NCBI RefSeq assembly: GCF_003313505.1
Contig: NZ_QMHO01000002.1
Location: forward strand, 315,976-379,975
Source of the DNA: Pedobacter nanyangensis
GTDB taxonomy: Bacteria; Bacteroidota; Bacteroidia; Sphingobacteriales; Sphingobacteriaceae
Reading direction: 5' to 3'
DNA length: 64,000 nucleotides
Part shown: piece by piece, positions 8,389 to 17,272 of the stretch
How positions within the stretch are numbered: the stretch's first letter is position 1
Layout of the letters: every line of letters starts with the position of its first letter
Notes under the pieces: model-generated
What the model saw: the letters and a program-made list of their open reading frames with translations, nothing else
The model's database searches: none
What the model was told of the DNA's origin: nothing
Program-made: the position numbers and the translations under genes

Positions 8389-11300
8389 TTAAAAACTAAC
8401 GTTCAAATTCAAACCAAAGGATCTAACGGTTTGCAGTTCACCTTTTTCAATCCAGCTAATTGAAGCGCTGCCCGCCGACAATTCAGAAGGATCTAGTCCT
8501 TTAGGTGCTTTTTGCCATATCATCAAAGGATTTCTGGCGATAGCAGATATTTTCAAATTCCTGAAAGGTGTTTTCGACAGTAGCTTGTTACTTAAGGTAT
8601 AGCCTAAAGCCAGCTCCCTAAGTTTAACATAAGAGGCATCGTACAGCCATTCTTCATAAATCAAATTACCCAAATAGGTACGGTAATATGTTTTTGCATC
8701 CACATATCCAGTAAATTCCTGTCCGCCAACATTGGTTGGTACGCCATTAATTGTTTTCATTGTTCCCGGAGCATATATGCCGTTTATTTTAACACCACCG
8801 CCGTTAGCTAAAGGGTCGCGTACGTTAACTCCTTTATCGTTGGTTGCGGCGGTAATTTCCGCAATCCCTGATTTTACAGACAACATTTGTGTCCAGCTAA
8901 AGAATTGACCACCTTTTTGGAAATCAATCATGACAGATAAGTCGAAATTTTTGTAACGGAAAGTATTCCTGAAACCACCGGTAAAGTCTGGTAATACCGA
9001 CCCAAAGTCCTTGTTTGTTTTCATTACCGGATAGTTGCTGGCATTAAGCAAAATTTTGCCCGTAGCAGGGTCCCTGTCGTAGCCTTGTCCTACCAATGTA
9101 CCAAAGGCAGCACCTTCGTTTGCATATAAATAAACCGTATTTGTTGAATTGTATGTGTTTGCGTCCAAGGTTAACGATTTAACGTCGCTGTGTAGTTCTT
9201 CAATTTTACTGGTGTTTTTAGCAAAATTCAATACCGAGTTCCATTCGAAATCCTTCGATTTCAATGGGATGGCATTTAAAGAAAGCTCAAGGCCTTTATT
9301 TCGTATTTTACCGGCGTTAATTTTGGTCGAGCTATATCCACTGGCTCCAGAAACGGTCAAATTAATAATCTGATCTTCGTTTAATTGGTTATAATAGGTT
9401 AGGTCGGCACCTACTCTATTATTGAAAAATTTTAATTCAGTACCTATTTCTATCGATTTTGCAAAGGAAGGTTTAATATTCTGGTTGCGCAAGGTACTTG
9501 GCAGGGTCATGGTATTAATGATAGAAGTACCATCTGCATAAGTAGCCCCGGCAACGAAAATCGGCGAAATTTCGTATGCTGCTAAATCTGAACCGGCTAT
9601 GGCGTAAGAGGCTCTTAATTTACCAAAACTGAGGGGTTTCCATTTCATAAGATCGCTAAAAACCACACTTCCGGAAACTGAGGGATATACATAGGAATTA
9701 TTGTTGGAAGGCAGGGCCGACGAGATGTCATTACGGACCGTTGCATCAATGAAATAAATGTCTTTATATCCAAAGGAAGCCATGGCATATAAGCTTCGCA
9801 CCTGTTTCTTTCTTAGGTAGTTGGAAACCGAAGGCCTTTCTTTTGATGCTTCTACGTTATAGAAACCAGGGCTCGATAACCCGCCTACGGTTGATTGGGA
9901 TAAGTAAGAATATTCTTGTGTAAGAATATTTCCGCCCCCGTTTACGTTTATCGAGATATCACCGAAAGATTTGTTGTACTGTGCCAAAAATTCGTAATTG
10001 TTTTCGGTATTTTGGTACTTACCTTCTGAATATCCATCAATATTGCCACCAGTTCCTCCCAATGCACGGTAACCCCTTAATCTTTGCACGTACATGTCAG
10101 ACCTGATGAAACCGGTAAGCTTGAGTTCGGGCAGTACTTGATAGGACAGATTAATATCACCAAAAAAACGGTTCCTGTCATCGTAGCTTAAATTCTCATA
10201 AGCATCAAAATATGGATTGTTCCAATCTGGAGGGATGTTGTTAACGATAGTGCCTACGGTAGCACCGCTAGTGCTGGGATTTACGTTCCAGTGTTTGATG
10301 GTACCATCGGCGTATTTATAGTTTTTAAGTTCATGAATGTCCAAATTTCGTTGAAACCATTGAGATGCTCCAGTGAATGATCCTTTGTATCCCTGTGCAG
10401 GACGCAGGGCATCATTATTGGCATAATTTAGGTTGGCGCCGGCGGTTAATTTTTCTACAATTTTTAATGAAGTACTTAAGCCCAGGTTGTTTCTCTTTAG
10501 GTGTGTATTGGGATAGGTACCTTTAATATAGGTATTATTATAGCTTACTCTAATTGTAGCGTTGTCATTACCGCCAGAGATGTTAATTCCGTTATTGGTA
10601 CTTAGCCCGGTTTCATAAAAATCTTTAATGTTATCAGGTTGGGGCAAGAAAGGAGTTAATTGACCAAACCTCGGATCCTGTGGATAAAAGGAATAATACA
10701 TTCGTACTGGTGTACCATCCATTTTTGGTCCCCAGCTTTCGTCGTAGTTATCAATATATCGCTGTCCGGCCAATGGTGTAGATGTGCCAAAGGTGTTAAA
10801 GGTTTGGGTGCCCCCAGCGCCGTATAGGTTTTGCATAGGCAAAAAATTACCTACTTTTTCTATCATGTTGGCACTGCTAAAATCTACCTTGGTTTTTCCT
10901 TTTACACCTTTTTTAGTGGTGTACAAAATGGCGCCGTATTGGCCTCTTGAACCATATAGCGCGGCAGCAGCGGGTCCTTTTAGGATACTAACGCTTTCAA
11001 TATCCTCTGGGTTCAAGTCCTGCGCCAGGTTTCCCAAATCCACGCCGTTGCTGGTGGAGCTACTAAAGTTTCCATTATTAAAGGGGGTGCCATCCACTAC
11101 AATAAGCGGCTGTCCGCCGCCGGTTACAGAGTTTACCCCTCTTAGTTTAATCTTCTGCGTACCGCCTAAGCTGGCGCCAGAGGATCCGGTAACTTGGGCA
11201 CCGGCTACTTTTCCGGCCAAGGAACCTATCACATTATTGTCTTTGGTCATGGTTAAATCTTCGCCTTTAACCTCTTGCACGGCGTAGCCAATTGACTTTT

Positions 11301-11649
11301 GCGAGCGTTTAATGCCCAAGGCCGTTACTACCACACCTTCTAGTGTTTGGGCATCTTCTGATAAGGTAATGTTCAAGGTAGCTTGATTTCCTACAGCAAT
11401 TTCTTTGGTGGCGTAACCAATGTAGCTGAAAACTAAGATTGAGTTGTTTGACGGGACATTGATGGTAAAAGTACCATCGTTGTTGGTTGCTATGGCGCTT
11501 CCGGTTTGTCCTTTTACCGAAACGCTTGCGCCTGGAATGCCTGTTCCATTGGATGCATCAGTTACCTTGCCCCTTATGGTTTTTTGGGCATAAGAAAACA
11601 ACGCAAACAGTAGCAAAGCCAACAAGGTTAGCGTAAACTTTTTGTTCAT
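8389..11649 (-). CDS. SusC/RagA family TonB-linked outer-membrane protein
   Basis: This is a TonB-dependent active transporter of the SusC/RagA type, about 1086 residues from the chosen start. I chose 11649 (MNKKFTLTLL...) because it opens a clean signal peptide ending in SYAQ. An upstream frame extension to 11703 adds an unlikely leader. Order of domains: signal peptide, carboxypeptidase-regulatory-like beta domain (IRGKVTDASNGTGIPGASV), plug domain with the LRGVNSVTGGGQPLIVVDGT signature, then a 22-strand barrel ending in aromatic Phe (LNVSF). There is no STN domain, so it does not signal through an anti-sigma factor by the FecA route. It pairs with the SusD gene just downstream. Confidence 0.95.
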   Translation of the reverse strand: MNKKFTLTLLALLLFALFSYAQKTIRGKVTDASNGTGIPGASVSVKGQTGSAIATNNDGTFTINVPSNNSILVFSYIGYATKEIAVGNQATLNITLSEDAQTLEGVVVTALGIKRSQKSIGYAVQEVKGEDLTMTKDNNVIGSLAGKVAGAQVTGSSGASLGGTQKIKLRGVNSVTGGGQPLIVVDGTPFNNGNFSSSTSNGVDLGNLAQDLNPEDIESVSILKGPAAAALYGSRGQYGAILYTTKKGVKGKTKVDFSSANMIEKVGNFLPMQNLYGAGGTQTFNTFGTSTPLAGQRYIDNYDESWGPKMDGTPVRMYYSFYPQDPRFGQLTPFLPQPDNIKDFYETGLSTNNGINISGGNDNATIRVSYNNTYIKGTYPNTHLKRNNLGLSTSLKIVEKLTAGANLNYANNDALRPAQGYKGSFTGASQWFQRNLDIHELKNYKYADGTIKHWNVNPSTSGATVGTIVNNIPPDWNNPYFDAYENLSYDDRNRFFGDINLSYQVLPELKLTGFIRSDMYVQRLRGYRALGGTGGNIDGYSEGKYQNTENNYEFLAQYNKSFGDISINVNGGGNILTQEYSYLSQSTVGGLSSPGFYNVEASKERPSVSNYLRKKQVRSLYAMASFGYKDIYFIDATVRNDISSALPSNNNSYVYPSVSGSVVFSDLMKWKPLSFGKLRASYAIAGSDLAAYEISPIFVAGATYADGTSIINTMTLPSTLRNQNIKPSFAKSIEIGTELKFFNNRVGADLTYYNQLNEDQIINLTVSGASGYSSTKINAGKIRNKGLELSLNAIPLKSKDFEWNSVLNFAKNTSKIEELHSDVKSLTLDANTYNSTNTVYLYANEGAAFGTLVGQGYDRDPATGKILLNASNYPVMKTNKDFGSVLPDFTGGFRNTFRYKNFDLSVMIDFQKGGQFFSWTQMLSVKSGIAEITAATNDKGVNVRDPLANGGGVKINGIYAPGTMKTINGVPTNVGGQEFTGYVDAKTYYRTYLGNLIYEEWLYDASYVKLRELALGYTLSNKLLSKTPFRNLKISAIARNPLMIWQKAPKGLDPSELSAGSASISWIEKGELQTVRSFGLNLNVSF

Positions 11650-11754
11650 GGTTTGTTTTGTTAGTTGAATGATTAGTTGATTGTCAACTGAATATACGCA
11701 CAATTACGCAAACTTCATCACAAACCGTTATTTTTTGTTAAATTTTGTTAAAAC

Positions 11755-12198
11755 CTATCCTACGTTTAACATATTTGAATATCCTCGGGCTATCAGGCGG
11801 TTTTTAGTGGGCAGAAACACTTCGCACTGGACGTTGATAATGGTTCTCCCCTGTTTAACGATGCTTGTTTTTGCGGTAATTGTATCGCCTTCCTTTGCGG
11901 GTGCAAAATAATCGATATTGTTGTTAACCGTGGTATAGGCATTTGGTAAACCGAGGGTGAAAACGGTGGCGCCAATTAGGTCATCTATAATGCCAGCGGT
12001 AATGCCACCATGTAAAATACCGTAAGGATTGGTCATTTCTTTTCTAACCACATAACTGCAATGTAAACTGCCTTTTTCTGCACTAATTACGGTTGGTTTT
12101 AACCAGTTCATAAAATTGGAAGGTGAATTTTCTACTTCCTTTCCAATAAAGGACTGAAAAATTTTTAACCTGTTGTTGGCGTGGTTTTGTTGTTCCAT
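11755..12198 (-). CDS. PaaI family hot-dog thioesterase
   Basis: This small hot-dog fold acyl-CoA thioesterase of the PaaI/YdiI group is expected to hydrolyse aromatic or other acyl-CoA thioesters in the cytoplasm. The family signature is visible as NPYGILHGGITAGIIDD, where the HGG turn and the following acidic residue form the active-site region. At 147 residues it has the usual single-domain length. It is transcribed divergently from the OsmC gene 28 bases away, so the two promoters must overlap. Substrate is not predictable. Confidence 0.88.
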   Translation of the reverse strand: MEQQNHANNRLKIFQSFIGKEVENSPSNFMNWLKPTVISAEKGSLHCSYVVRKEMTNPYGILHGGITAGIIDDLIGATVFTLGLPNAYTTVNNNIDYFAPAKEGDTITAKTSIVKQGRTIINVQCEVFLPTKNRLIARGYSNMLNVG

Positions 12199-12226
12199 TT
12201 CATAAATTTAGGGAAAATATAGGAAC

Positions 12227-12637
12227 ATGAGTAAAAAGCAGATTACCGCCGTAGTGGAGTTGGACAAATCGAGGTATAAGACCAAAGTTTTTGCCGATGG
12301 ACATTTTATTTACGCAGATGAACCCGAAGAACTGGGCGGCACCGATGAAGGAATGGCCCCAGGAGCTTTACTGCTTGCTAGTTTGGGCAGCTGTACTGCC
12401 ATTACCGTACGGATGTATGCCGATAGAAAACAATTCCCTTTGGAAACGATCACGGTAAGTTTGGCAATATGTGCCGAAGAGGAAATGGACAAAGGTACTG
12501 TGATAGCGCGGGAAATTAAGTTTACAGGAAATCTGGATGAAGACCAGATCAAACGTTTGATGGTTATTGCAGATAAATGCCCTATCCATAAGATGTTAAG
12601 CAATCCCATTAAGATCATAAGTAAATTATCCGTTTAA
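12227..12637 (+). CDS. OsmC family protein
   Basis: This is an OsmC/Ohr-fold protein of 136 residues. The family contains thiol-dependent peroxidases that reduce organic hydroperoxides. The two conserved redox cysteines are present: one in LGSCTAITVRMYADRK, at the start of the central helix, and one in KCPIHKML near the C-terminus. The GGTDEGMAPGALLLASLGSC region is typical. It is probably cytoplasmic. The DMT exporter gene starts 15 bases downstream and probably shares its transcript. It could belong to the less characterised YhfA-like OsmC branch instead of true Ohr. Confidence 0.9.
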   Translation: MSKKQITAVVELDKSRYKTKVFADGHFIYADEPEELGGTDEGMAPGALLLASLGSCTAITVRMYADRKQFPLETITVSLAICAEEEMDKGTVIAREIKFTGNLDEDQIKRLMVIADKCPIHKMLSNPIKIISKLSV

Positions 12638-12652
12638 GCTGATTAAATCGTA

Positions 12653-13546
12653 GTGCGTTCCAATAAACCTTTCCTCAATTTCCTTTCGGGAATTACCTTT
12701 GTAACCCTTTGGTCTTCTGCTTCCTCAGCTACAAAAATTGGGCTAACAGCCGTACAACCATTGGTATTGTCTATACCCCGTTTTATTTTGGCGTCGGCCT
12801 TAATGTTGGGTATTTCCCACTGGTTTATGCGTAAGCCTATCCCTAGGGACAAACAGATTTGGAAGCAGATCATTGTTTATGGTTTTTTTAATGTGGGGCT
12901 GTATTTAGGTTTATATGTGGTGGCCATGCAAGAGGTATCTGCGGGATTAGGTTCATTATTTATTGCCATTAATCCGGTGCTTATTATGCTCATCAGTACC
13001 ATTTGGTACAGACAGCCCGTTAGGCCAGTGGCCTTATGGAGTTTTGCCTTGTGCATGTTGGGTATGGTTTTGGCCGCTTATCCCCTTTTGCATGATAGCC
13101 ACGCTAGTATTTTAGGCTTAGCTTTATTACTGCTTTGTAATATCTCCTACTCTGTTGGTGCCATCTATTTTGCCAAACAAGATTGGAAAGATACTCCTAT
13201 TTTAACCATTAATGGCTGGCAAACCTTGGTAGGCTGCATTTGTCTGCTACCTTTTGCGGTTTACTTTTATAAGCAAGGTGCCAATGTTTTTAACGGCGCT
13301 TTTATAGGTTCTGTGGTTTGGTTGGCTATTCCGGCTTCTATTGTTGCCTCGCTGCTTTGGATGATGCTATTGAAGGATAATCCGACAAAGGCTTCGGCTT
13401 GGTTGTTCTTATGTCCCGTTGCTGGTTTTGCCATTGCGGCCGTTTTAATGGGCGAACCACTTACACTTTATACTTTGGCTGGAGTGTTGTTGGTTGTGGC
13501 AGGACTGTATATGGTGCAACAAATGAAAAGTGAAAAGTCCAGCTAA
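12653..13546 (+). CDS. EamA/DMT family transporter
   Basis: This inner-membrane permease of the drug/metabolite transporter superfamily has ten hydrophobic helices arranged as two EamA repeats (about residues 10-140 and 150-290). The start is GTG, chosen because the first helix (FLNFLSGITFVTLWSSASSA) follows directly and no ATG lies nearby. At 297 residues it has normal EamA length. Family members export amino acids, nucleobases, amines or drugs; nothing here fixes the substrate. It follows the OsmC gene closely on the same strand. Confidence 0.9.
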   Translation: MRSNKPFLNFLSGITFVTLWSSASSATKIGLTAVQPLVLSIPRFILASALMLGISHWFMRKPIPRDKQIWKQIIVYGFFNVGLYLGLYVVAMQEVSAGLGSLFIAINPVLIMLISTIWYRQPVRPVALWSFALCMLGMVLAAYPLLHDSHASILGLALLLLCNISYSVGAIYFAKQDWKDTPILTINGWQTLVGCICLLPFAVYFYKQGANVFNGAFIGSVVWLAIPASIVASLLWMMLLKDNPTKASAWLFLCPVAGFAIAAVLMGEPLTLYTLAGVLLVVAGLYMVQQMKSEKSS

Positions 13547-13582
13547 AACAGTTTGGAAACTCATTTGCTTCGCTTTCTTTAG

Positions 13583-13700
13583 GGTGACGTTTTTAACGCG
13601 AAGGTTTTGGAAGTTTTCGCAAAGGAGCGCTAAGTCTTTTATGGTTTGTGTTTTTGCGTTGTTGGCGTGTTTTTTTTGTGGTGATATTTTTAACGCGAAG
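13583..13700. repeat. Imperfect 21-base direct repeat (family F)
   Basis: Bases 13583-13603 and 13680-13700 match at 19 of 21 positions, and both contain TTTTAACGCGAAG. Between them lies a stretch with CGCAAAGGAGCGCTAAGTC. It is non-coding and sits between the convergent EamA and FUSC genes. Confidence 0.6.
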
Positions 13701-13718
13701 TAGCTGTACTTTTTAAAA

Positions 13719-13804
13719 TAGCCCTGATTGAAGTGCAAATACTTTTGCGTATTGGATTAGCGATGGGTGCAAAAGATTGGAACGGAAAGCAGGACTTTCG
13801 GGAG
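13719..13804 (+). repeat. Family A interspersed repeat, copy 1
   Basis: This element begins TAGCCCTGATTG and ends GGAAAGCAGGACTTTCGGGA. Its two ends match, in reverse orientation, the ends of 37284-37363. The centres differ. It lies 32 bases downstream of the FUSC stop codon on the opposite strand. Confidence 0.6.
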
Positions 13805-13835
13805 TTTTATGCAGGATTTTGCGCTTCTAAAAAAA

Positions 13836-15875
13836 TTAAGCCCTGATGATTTTGTTTAAATGTGCTGAAACCTCCATTAAGTTTAAGGGTTTGTTTGTCC
13901 ACGATGGCAGTGGAAACTGACGGTGCAAGTTTAACGTTTCGGCGTTTTTTAGGGACATCCGCAGGGATTCATTGATCTGGTCGATTTGCGCCGTTTCCAG
14001 CAATGGCTTGTTTTGCCGCTGCATGGAACCTAAGGTGGCGATCAGCACGTTTAGTTGATAGTTCAAAAGTTGCAGGCGGTTGATCAAGGGCCAGTTTAGC
14101 TTTTTGCGGAAAGGTTCCTTGTGTGCGGCCTTAATGGCTTCACTGAGCATTGACAGGCGTTGGTGACTTAATTTACGGGCCAAACGGGTTTGATGAATAG
14201 ATGCAAGGTGGCTAGGTTTTAATGCCAAGGTTGCTTCAAGATATGAGTAGTTTGCCTTTAAAACTTCTGTCAATAAAGTGCTTAGCCTGGGGGCACTCCA
14301 AATAGGAAATAAAAAGGTGGCCGCTAAACACAGGGCAATGCCCAGCACGGTAAATAAAACCCGGTCTGATACCAATTGCCATAAATTGCCTTCGTAAACG
14401 TTTAAACATAGAATTACGCAAAGGGTAATGCCAATAACGCTGACGCTATAGGCCACGCGGTTAAAGGCAAAGAAAACAAATAGGCCAATAACGCTAATGG
14501 ATAATTGCCAAGGAATGCCAACGCTATTAATGACCAACCAGCCTATTGCAAGGCCAATAACGGTTCCTCCAAAACGCTCTGCATTACGTTTGATCGTTTG
14601 CCCATAGCTTGGCCTGCTTACGATAACCATGGTTAGTAACAGCCAATAGCTATAATGCTCGTTGGAAAGCCATGTAATGAGCAATAAGGCAATTAAACAC
14701 AGGGTTGATAAGCGTAAGGAAAAACGAAATATGGGCGACCGTAGTGAAAAATGCTGCTTGATTGCGCTGGCTTGTATGGGAGCCGGGGTTAAAAAATCCC
14801 GAACCCGAACTTCTTCTTCGTTTGATGGAATGGTGATATTTGGTTGATGGATAGCGGCAATTAGGGTGCTTATTTCATCGATATTGGTTAGGATCTGTTG
14901 GAGTAAACTGGCCTTTTGGTGATCTAGCTCATCCACTTTGTGACGCAATTGTAAGCGTAAACTTTCAAATTCGGTTAAGGCATCATTTGTGGGGCGGCTT
15001 AATAACTTGGCCAAAAGCTCAATGCTATGTTGGATAAGTGGTAAGGCTCCTGTAGATACAAATTGATTGCGCAGGTATGGGTAATCATAATGCACGGCAC
15101 TTACCTGCTCATAAAGGTCAATAAGGTTGGTCGATTTTTCCAAAAAAAACTTTCCTTTGGTACTCACTTCACGCATTGCTCTTTCATCACTCAGTAACAG
15201 CTGCCTAATGAGTTCGTGCTGATTGGCCAGTTTTAGGTGCAAACGCATATTGCTTTGGTTGAAACCCGATAAACTGAACGCTGGATCGTAGCCTTTTGCC
15301 CTTAGTTTTAGCAAGGCTGCCGTATCCCTTTCAGTTTGTTTGATGGCCCTGCGCAGCGAGCGGTAGGGAAAAATCCAGATTTGGGAAAGGCTGATGATGG
15401 AATACCACAGCCCACCCCAAAAAATATAGCTGCCATACCACAAAGGATTTGCAGGTTTAAGGCCAATGGTAAACGTGGCCAAAATAATGCCCATTAAACC
15501 AATGGCATTCATGCGTTGGCCTACTATGCCCAGCATGGTTAACGTAAAGGTTACGAGGATTACCATAATAATCATTAAAGCCGGAAAGCTGGTACTCCAG
15601 GCGGTAATGGTAGCCACAAAAGTAAAAATAAGGGTACTAACCCAGGCAGCTTTGATTTTATCGCTACGGTTGCCGGGTAAATCAGTCATGCAAATCATGA
15701 GTGCGCCTATGCCAATGCCAATGGCCGTGGTGGGCCAGCCCAAATAAAAGAAGTAAATAATTGGAAGGATTACTGCCAAAGTATTGCGCAGGGCATCAAC
15801 GCTGTGCTCACTTTTAAATAGCCTAACAATGGCCGAGAAATGCTTTTTTGGTTTGCTGCTCATTTGCAGCGGCAA
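13836..15875 (-). CDS. FUSC family (YccS/YhfK-like) inner-membrane protein
   Basis: This 679-residue membrane protein is of the fusaric-acid-resistance/aromatic acid exporter-like type. It has two clusters of about five to six hydrophobic helices, near residues 20-165 and 385-530. Each is followed by a long soluble helical domain, the duplicated architecture of YccS and YhfK. Known family members are linked to efflux of aromatic acids or to membrane transport of unknown solutes. The start could be 15875 or the internal ATG four codons later (15863). No membrane-fusion or outer-membrane partner is adjacent, so a classical AaeAB-type pump is not supported here. Confidence 0.87.
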   Translation of the reverse strand: MPLQMSSKPKKHFSAIVRLFKSEHSVDALRNTLAVILPIIYFFYLGWPTTAIGIGIGALMICMTDLPGNRSDKIKAAWVSTLIFTFVATITAWSTSFPALMIIMVILVTFTLTMLGIVGQRMNAIGLMGIILATFTIGLKPANPLWYGSYIFWGGLWYSIISLSQIWIFPYRSLRRAIKQTERDTAALLKLRAKGYDPAFSLSGFNQSNMRLHLKLANQHELIRQLLLSDERAMREVSTKGKFFLEKSTNLIDLYEQVSAVHYDYPYLRNQFVSTGALPLIQHSIELLAKLLSRPTNDALTEFESLRLQLRHKVDELDHQKASLLQQILTNIDEISTLIAAIHQPNITIPSNEEEVRVRDFLTPAPIQASAIKQHFSLRSPIFRFSLRLSTLCLIALLLITWLSNEHYSYWLLLTMVIVSRPSYGQTIKRNAERFGGTVIGLAIGWLVINSVGIPWQLSISVIGLFVFFAFNRVAYSVSVIGITLCVILCLNVYEGNLWQLVSDRVLFTVLGIALCLAATFLFPIWSAPRLSTLLTEVLKANYSYLEATLALKPSHLASIHQTRLARKLSHQRLSMLSEAIKAAHKEPFRKKLNWPLINRLQLLNYQLNVLIATLGSMQRQNKPLLETAQIDQINESLRMSLKNAETLNLHRQFPLPSWTNKPLNLMEVSAHLNKIIRA

Positions 15876-15899
15876 AGGTAGTGTATTTTTAAGAGTAGT

Positions 15900-15930
15900 A
15901 AGGCCCCAGTAAATAATTTACCGGGGCCTT
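15900..15930 (-). terminator. Hairpin downstream of the GH88 operon
   Basis: The inverted repeat AAGGCCCC / GGGGCCTT (15900-15907 and 15923-15930) has further pairing inside (GTAAAT / ATTTAC). It lies between the GH88 stop codon and the FUSC start on the same strand. The T run is weak, so termination strength is uncertain. Confidence 0.5.
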
Positions 15931-16039
15931 AATGCTTGTTTTGAATAGTTGGCACAACTGAGCTGGCAGCAAGGCCGGCCAGAGTTTGTTTTAGAAGCTC
16001 TACCTGTGGTTGGTGTGATCACCAATCTTAGCCAGCTAA

Positions 16040-17218
16040 CTAGAAATTAAACTTGCCTTTATATCTCAATAACGCTTCGATATAGTAATAGTCGGCGTAG
16101 TTGATCGGGACATCAATTTCTGAATTTGCGGGAAGGTGCCCTGTGCTATGTTCCAATACGAAACCATAGTTGTCGCCAATTTTACTGGTGTAAGCTGTGC
16201 TTAGCGAGTATAGGATTTTATTGGCTGCTGCTTTGTAGCGTTTGGCATTTTTACTGTATTTGGCCAATTCGTATAGTGCTGATGCGGTAATGGCTGCCGC
16301 CGATGCGTCCCTGGATACATTCGGGATTTTAGGGTCGTTGTAATCCCAATAAGGAATGCCATCTGTCGGAGTGGTTTTGTTGCTTAAAATGTAGTTGGCA
16401 ATGGCATCGGCCTGTGCTAAATAAGCGGCTTTTTTGGTGTAACGATACGACATGGTGTAGCCATACAAACCCCAAGCCTGGCCCCTAGCCCACGACGATT
16501 CGTTGGCATATCCCTGAGCGGTGGTTTTTTTGATGATGCCCCCTGTTTTTACATCATAATCTACCACATGCCACGAACTAAAATCAGGGCGATAATGGTT
16601 TTTGATCGTATTGTCTGCATGGCTGATGGCAATTTTATAGAAAGAAGAATCGCCAGTGAACTTGGTAGCCTCGAAAAGTAGTTCGAGGTTCATCATATTA
16701 TCGATAATTACGGGATATTGCCATTTGTCGCCGTTGTGGTCCCAAGATCTGATTACACCTACGCTAGGGTTAAAGCGCGTTGACAATGATTTTGCTGCCT
16801 GAATAATGACCGACTTGTAAGCCGTATCGCCAGTTAGGCGAAGCCCGTTGCCAAACGGACAAAAGATCATGAAGCCCAAATCATGGGTGGCTCTGTTGAA
16901 TTGTTCTTTCTTGATGTCCTCGGTATATTTTTTAGCGAGTTCAAGCCATTTTTTATCTTTAGAAAATTCGTAATAATACCACAGTTGTGCTGGGAAGAAA
17001 CCACTGGTCCAGTCTCTGGAAACCACCATTTTTAACTGGCCTTTTTCCACTGTTCGGGGTGATACCTGATTGGGCTTGGTTTTTCTGGCCGAATCTACAT
17101 TCTTTACCAAAATATCGGTTTGTAGTTCAGCAGATTTAATCGACTTTGCAACATCTATCTTTTGCGCCTGTGCTCCTAAGGCGGCCAGCAATAATGCGGC
17201 GGTAATTTTCAGTTTCAT
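16040..17218 (-). CDS. GH88 unsaturated glucuronyl hydrolase
   Basis: This secreted enzyme removes the 4,5-unsaturated uronic acid that polysaccharide lyases leave at the non-reducing end of oligosaccharides. It has a signal peptide (residues 1-19, ending AQAQ) and an (alpha/alpha)6 barrel. The two aspartates that family enzymes use for hydration-type catalysis fit Asp113 in THDLGFM and Asp173 in IIDNMMN. A conserved SSWARGQAWGLYG segment follows at about residue 240. It is the last gene of the GH2-lyase-GH88 operon, 54 bases after the lyase. Its presence beside a lyase supports stepwise degradation of a uronic-acid polymer. The exact linkage is unknown. Confidence 0.93.
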   Translation of the reverse strand: MKLKITAALLLAALGAQAQKIDVAKSIKSAELQTDILVKNVDSARKTKPNQVSPRTVEKGQLKMVVSRDWTSGFFPAQLWYYYEFSKDKKWLELAKKYTEDIKKEQFNRATHDLGFMIFCPFGNGLRLTGDTAYKSVIIQAAKSLSTRFNPSVGVIRSWDHNGDKWQYPVIIDNMMNLELLFEATKFTGDSSFYKIAISHADNTIKNHYRPDFSSWHVVDYDVKTGGIIKKTTAQGYANESSWARGQAWGLYGYTMSYRYTKKAAYLAQADAIANYILSNKTTPTDGIPYWDYNDPKIPNVSRDASAAAITASALYELAKYSKNAKRYKAAANKILYSLSTAYTSKIGDNYGFVLEHSTGHLPANSEIDVPINYADYYYIEALLRYKGKFNF

Positions 17219-17272
17219 ACGTTTATATCAGTTTTTTGTGTGTTTATGTACAATGGTTGTTTTTAGTGCCAA

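Noticed and set aside
10784..11287. A 167-codon plus-strand open frame inside susC
   Set aside because: It is antisense to a strongly supported SusC plug and barrel region and has low-complexity Pro/Leu-rich composition typical of a shadow frame.
13558..13835. A small gene between the EamA and FUSC genes
   Set aside because: The region is made of direct repeat F and repeat A. The minus-strand frame 13445-13738 overlaps the EamA gene and looks like translated repeat.
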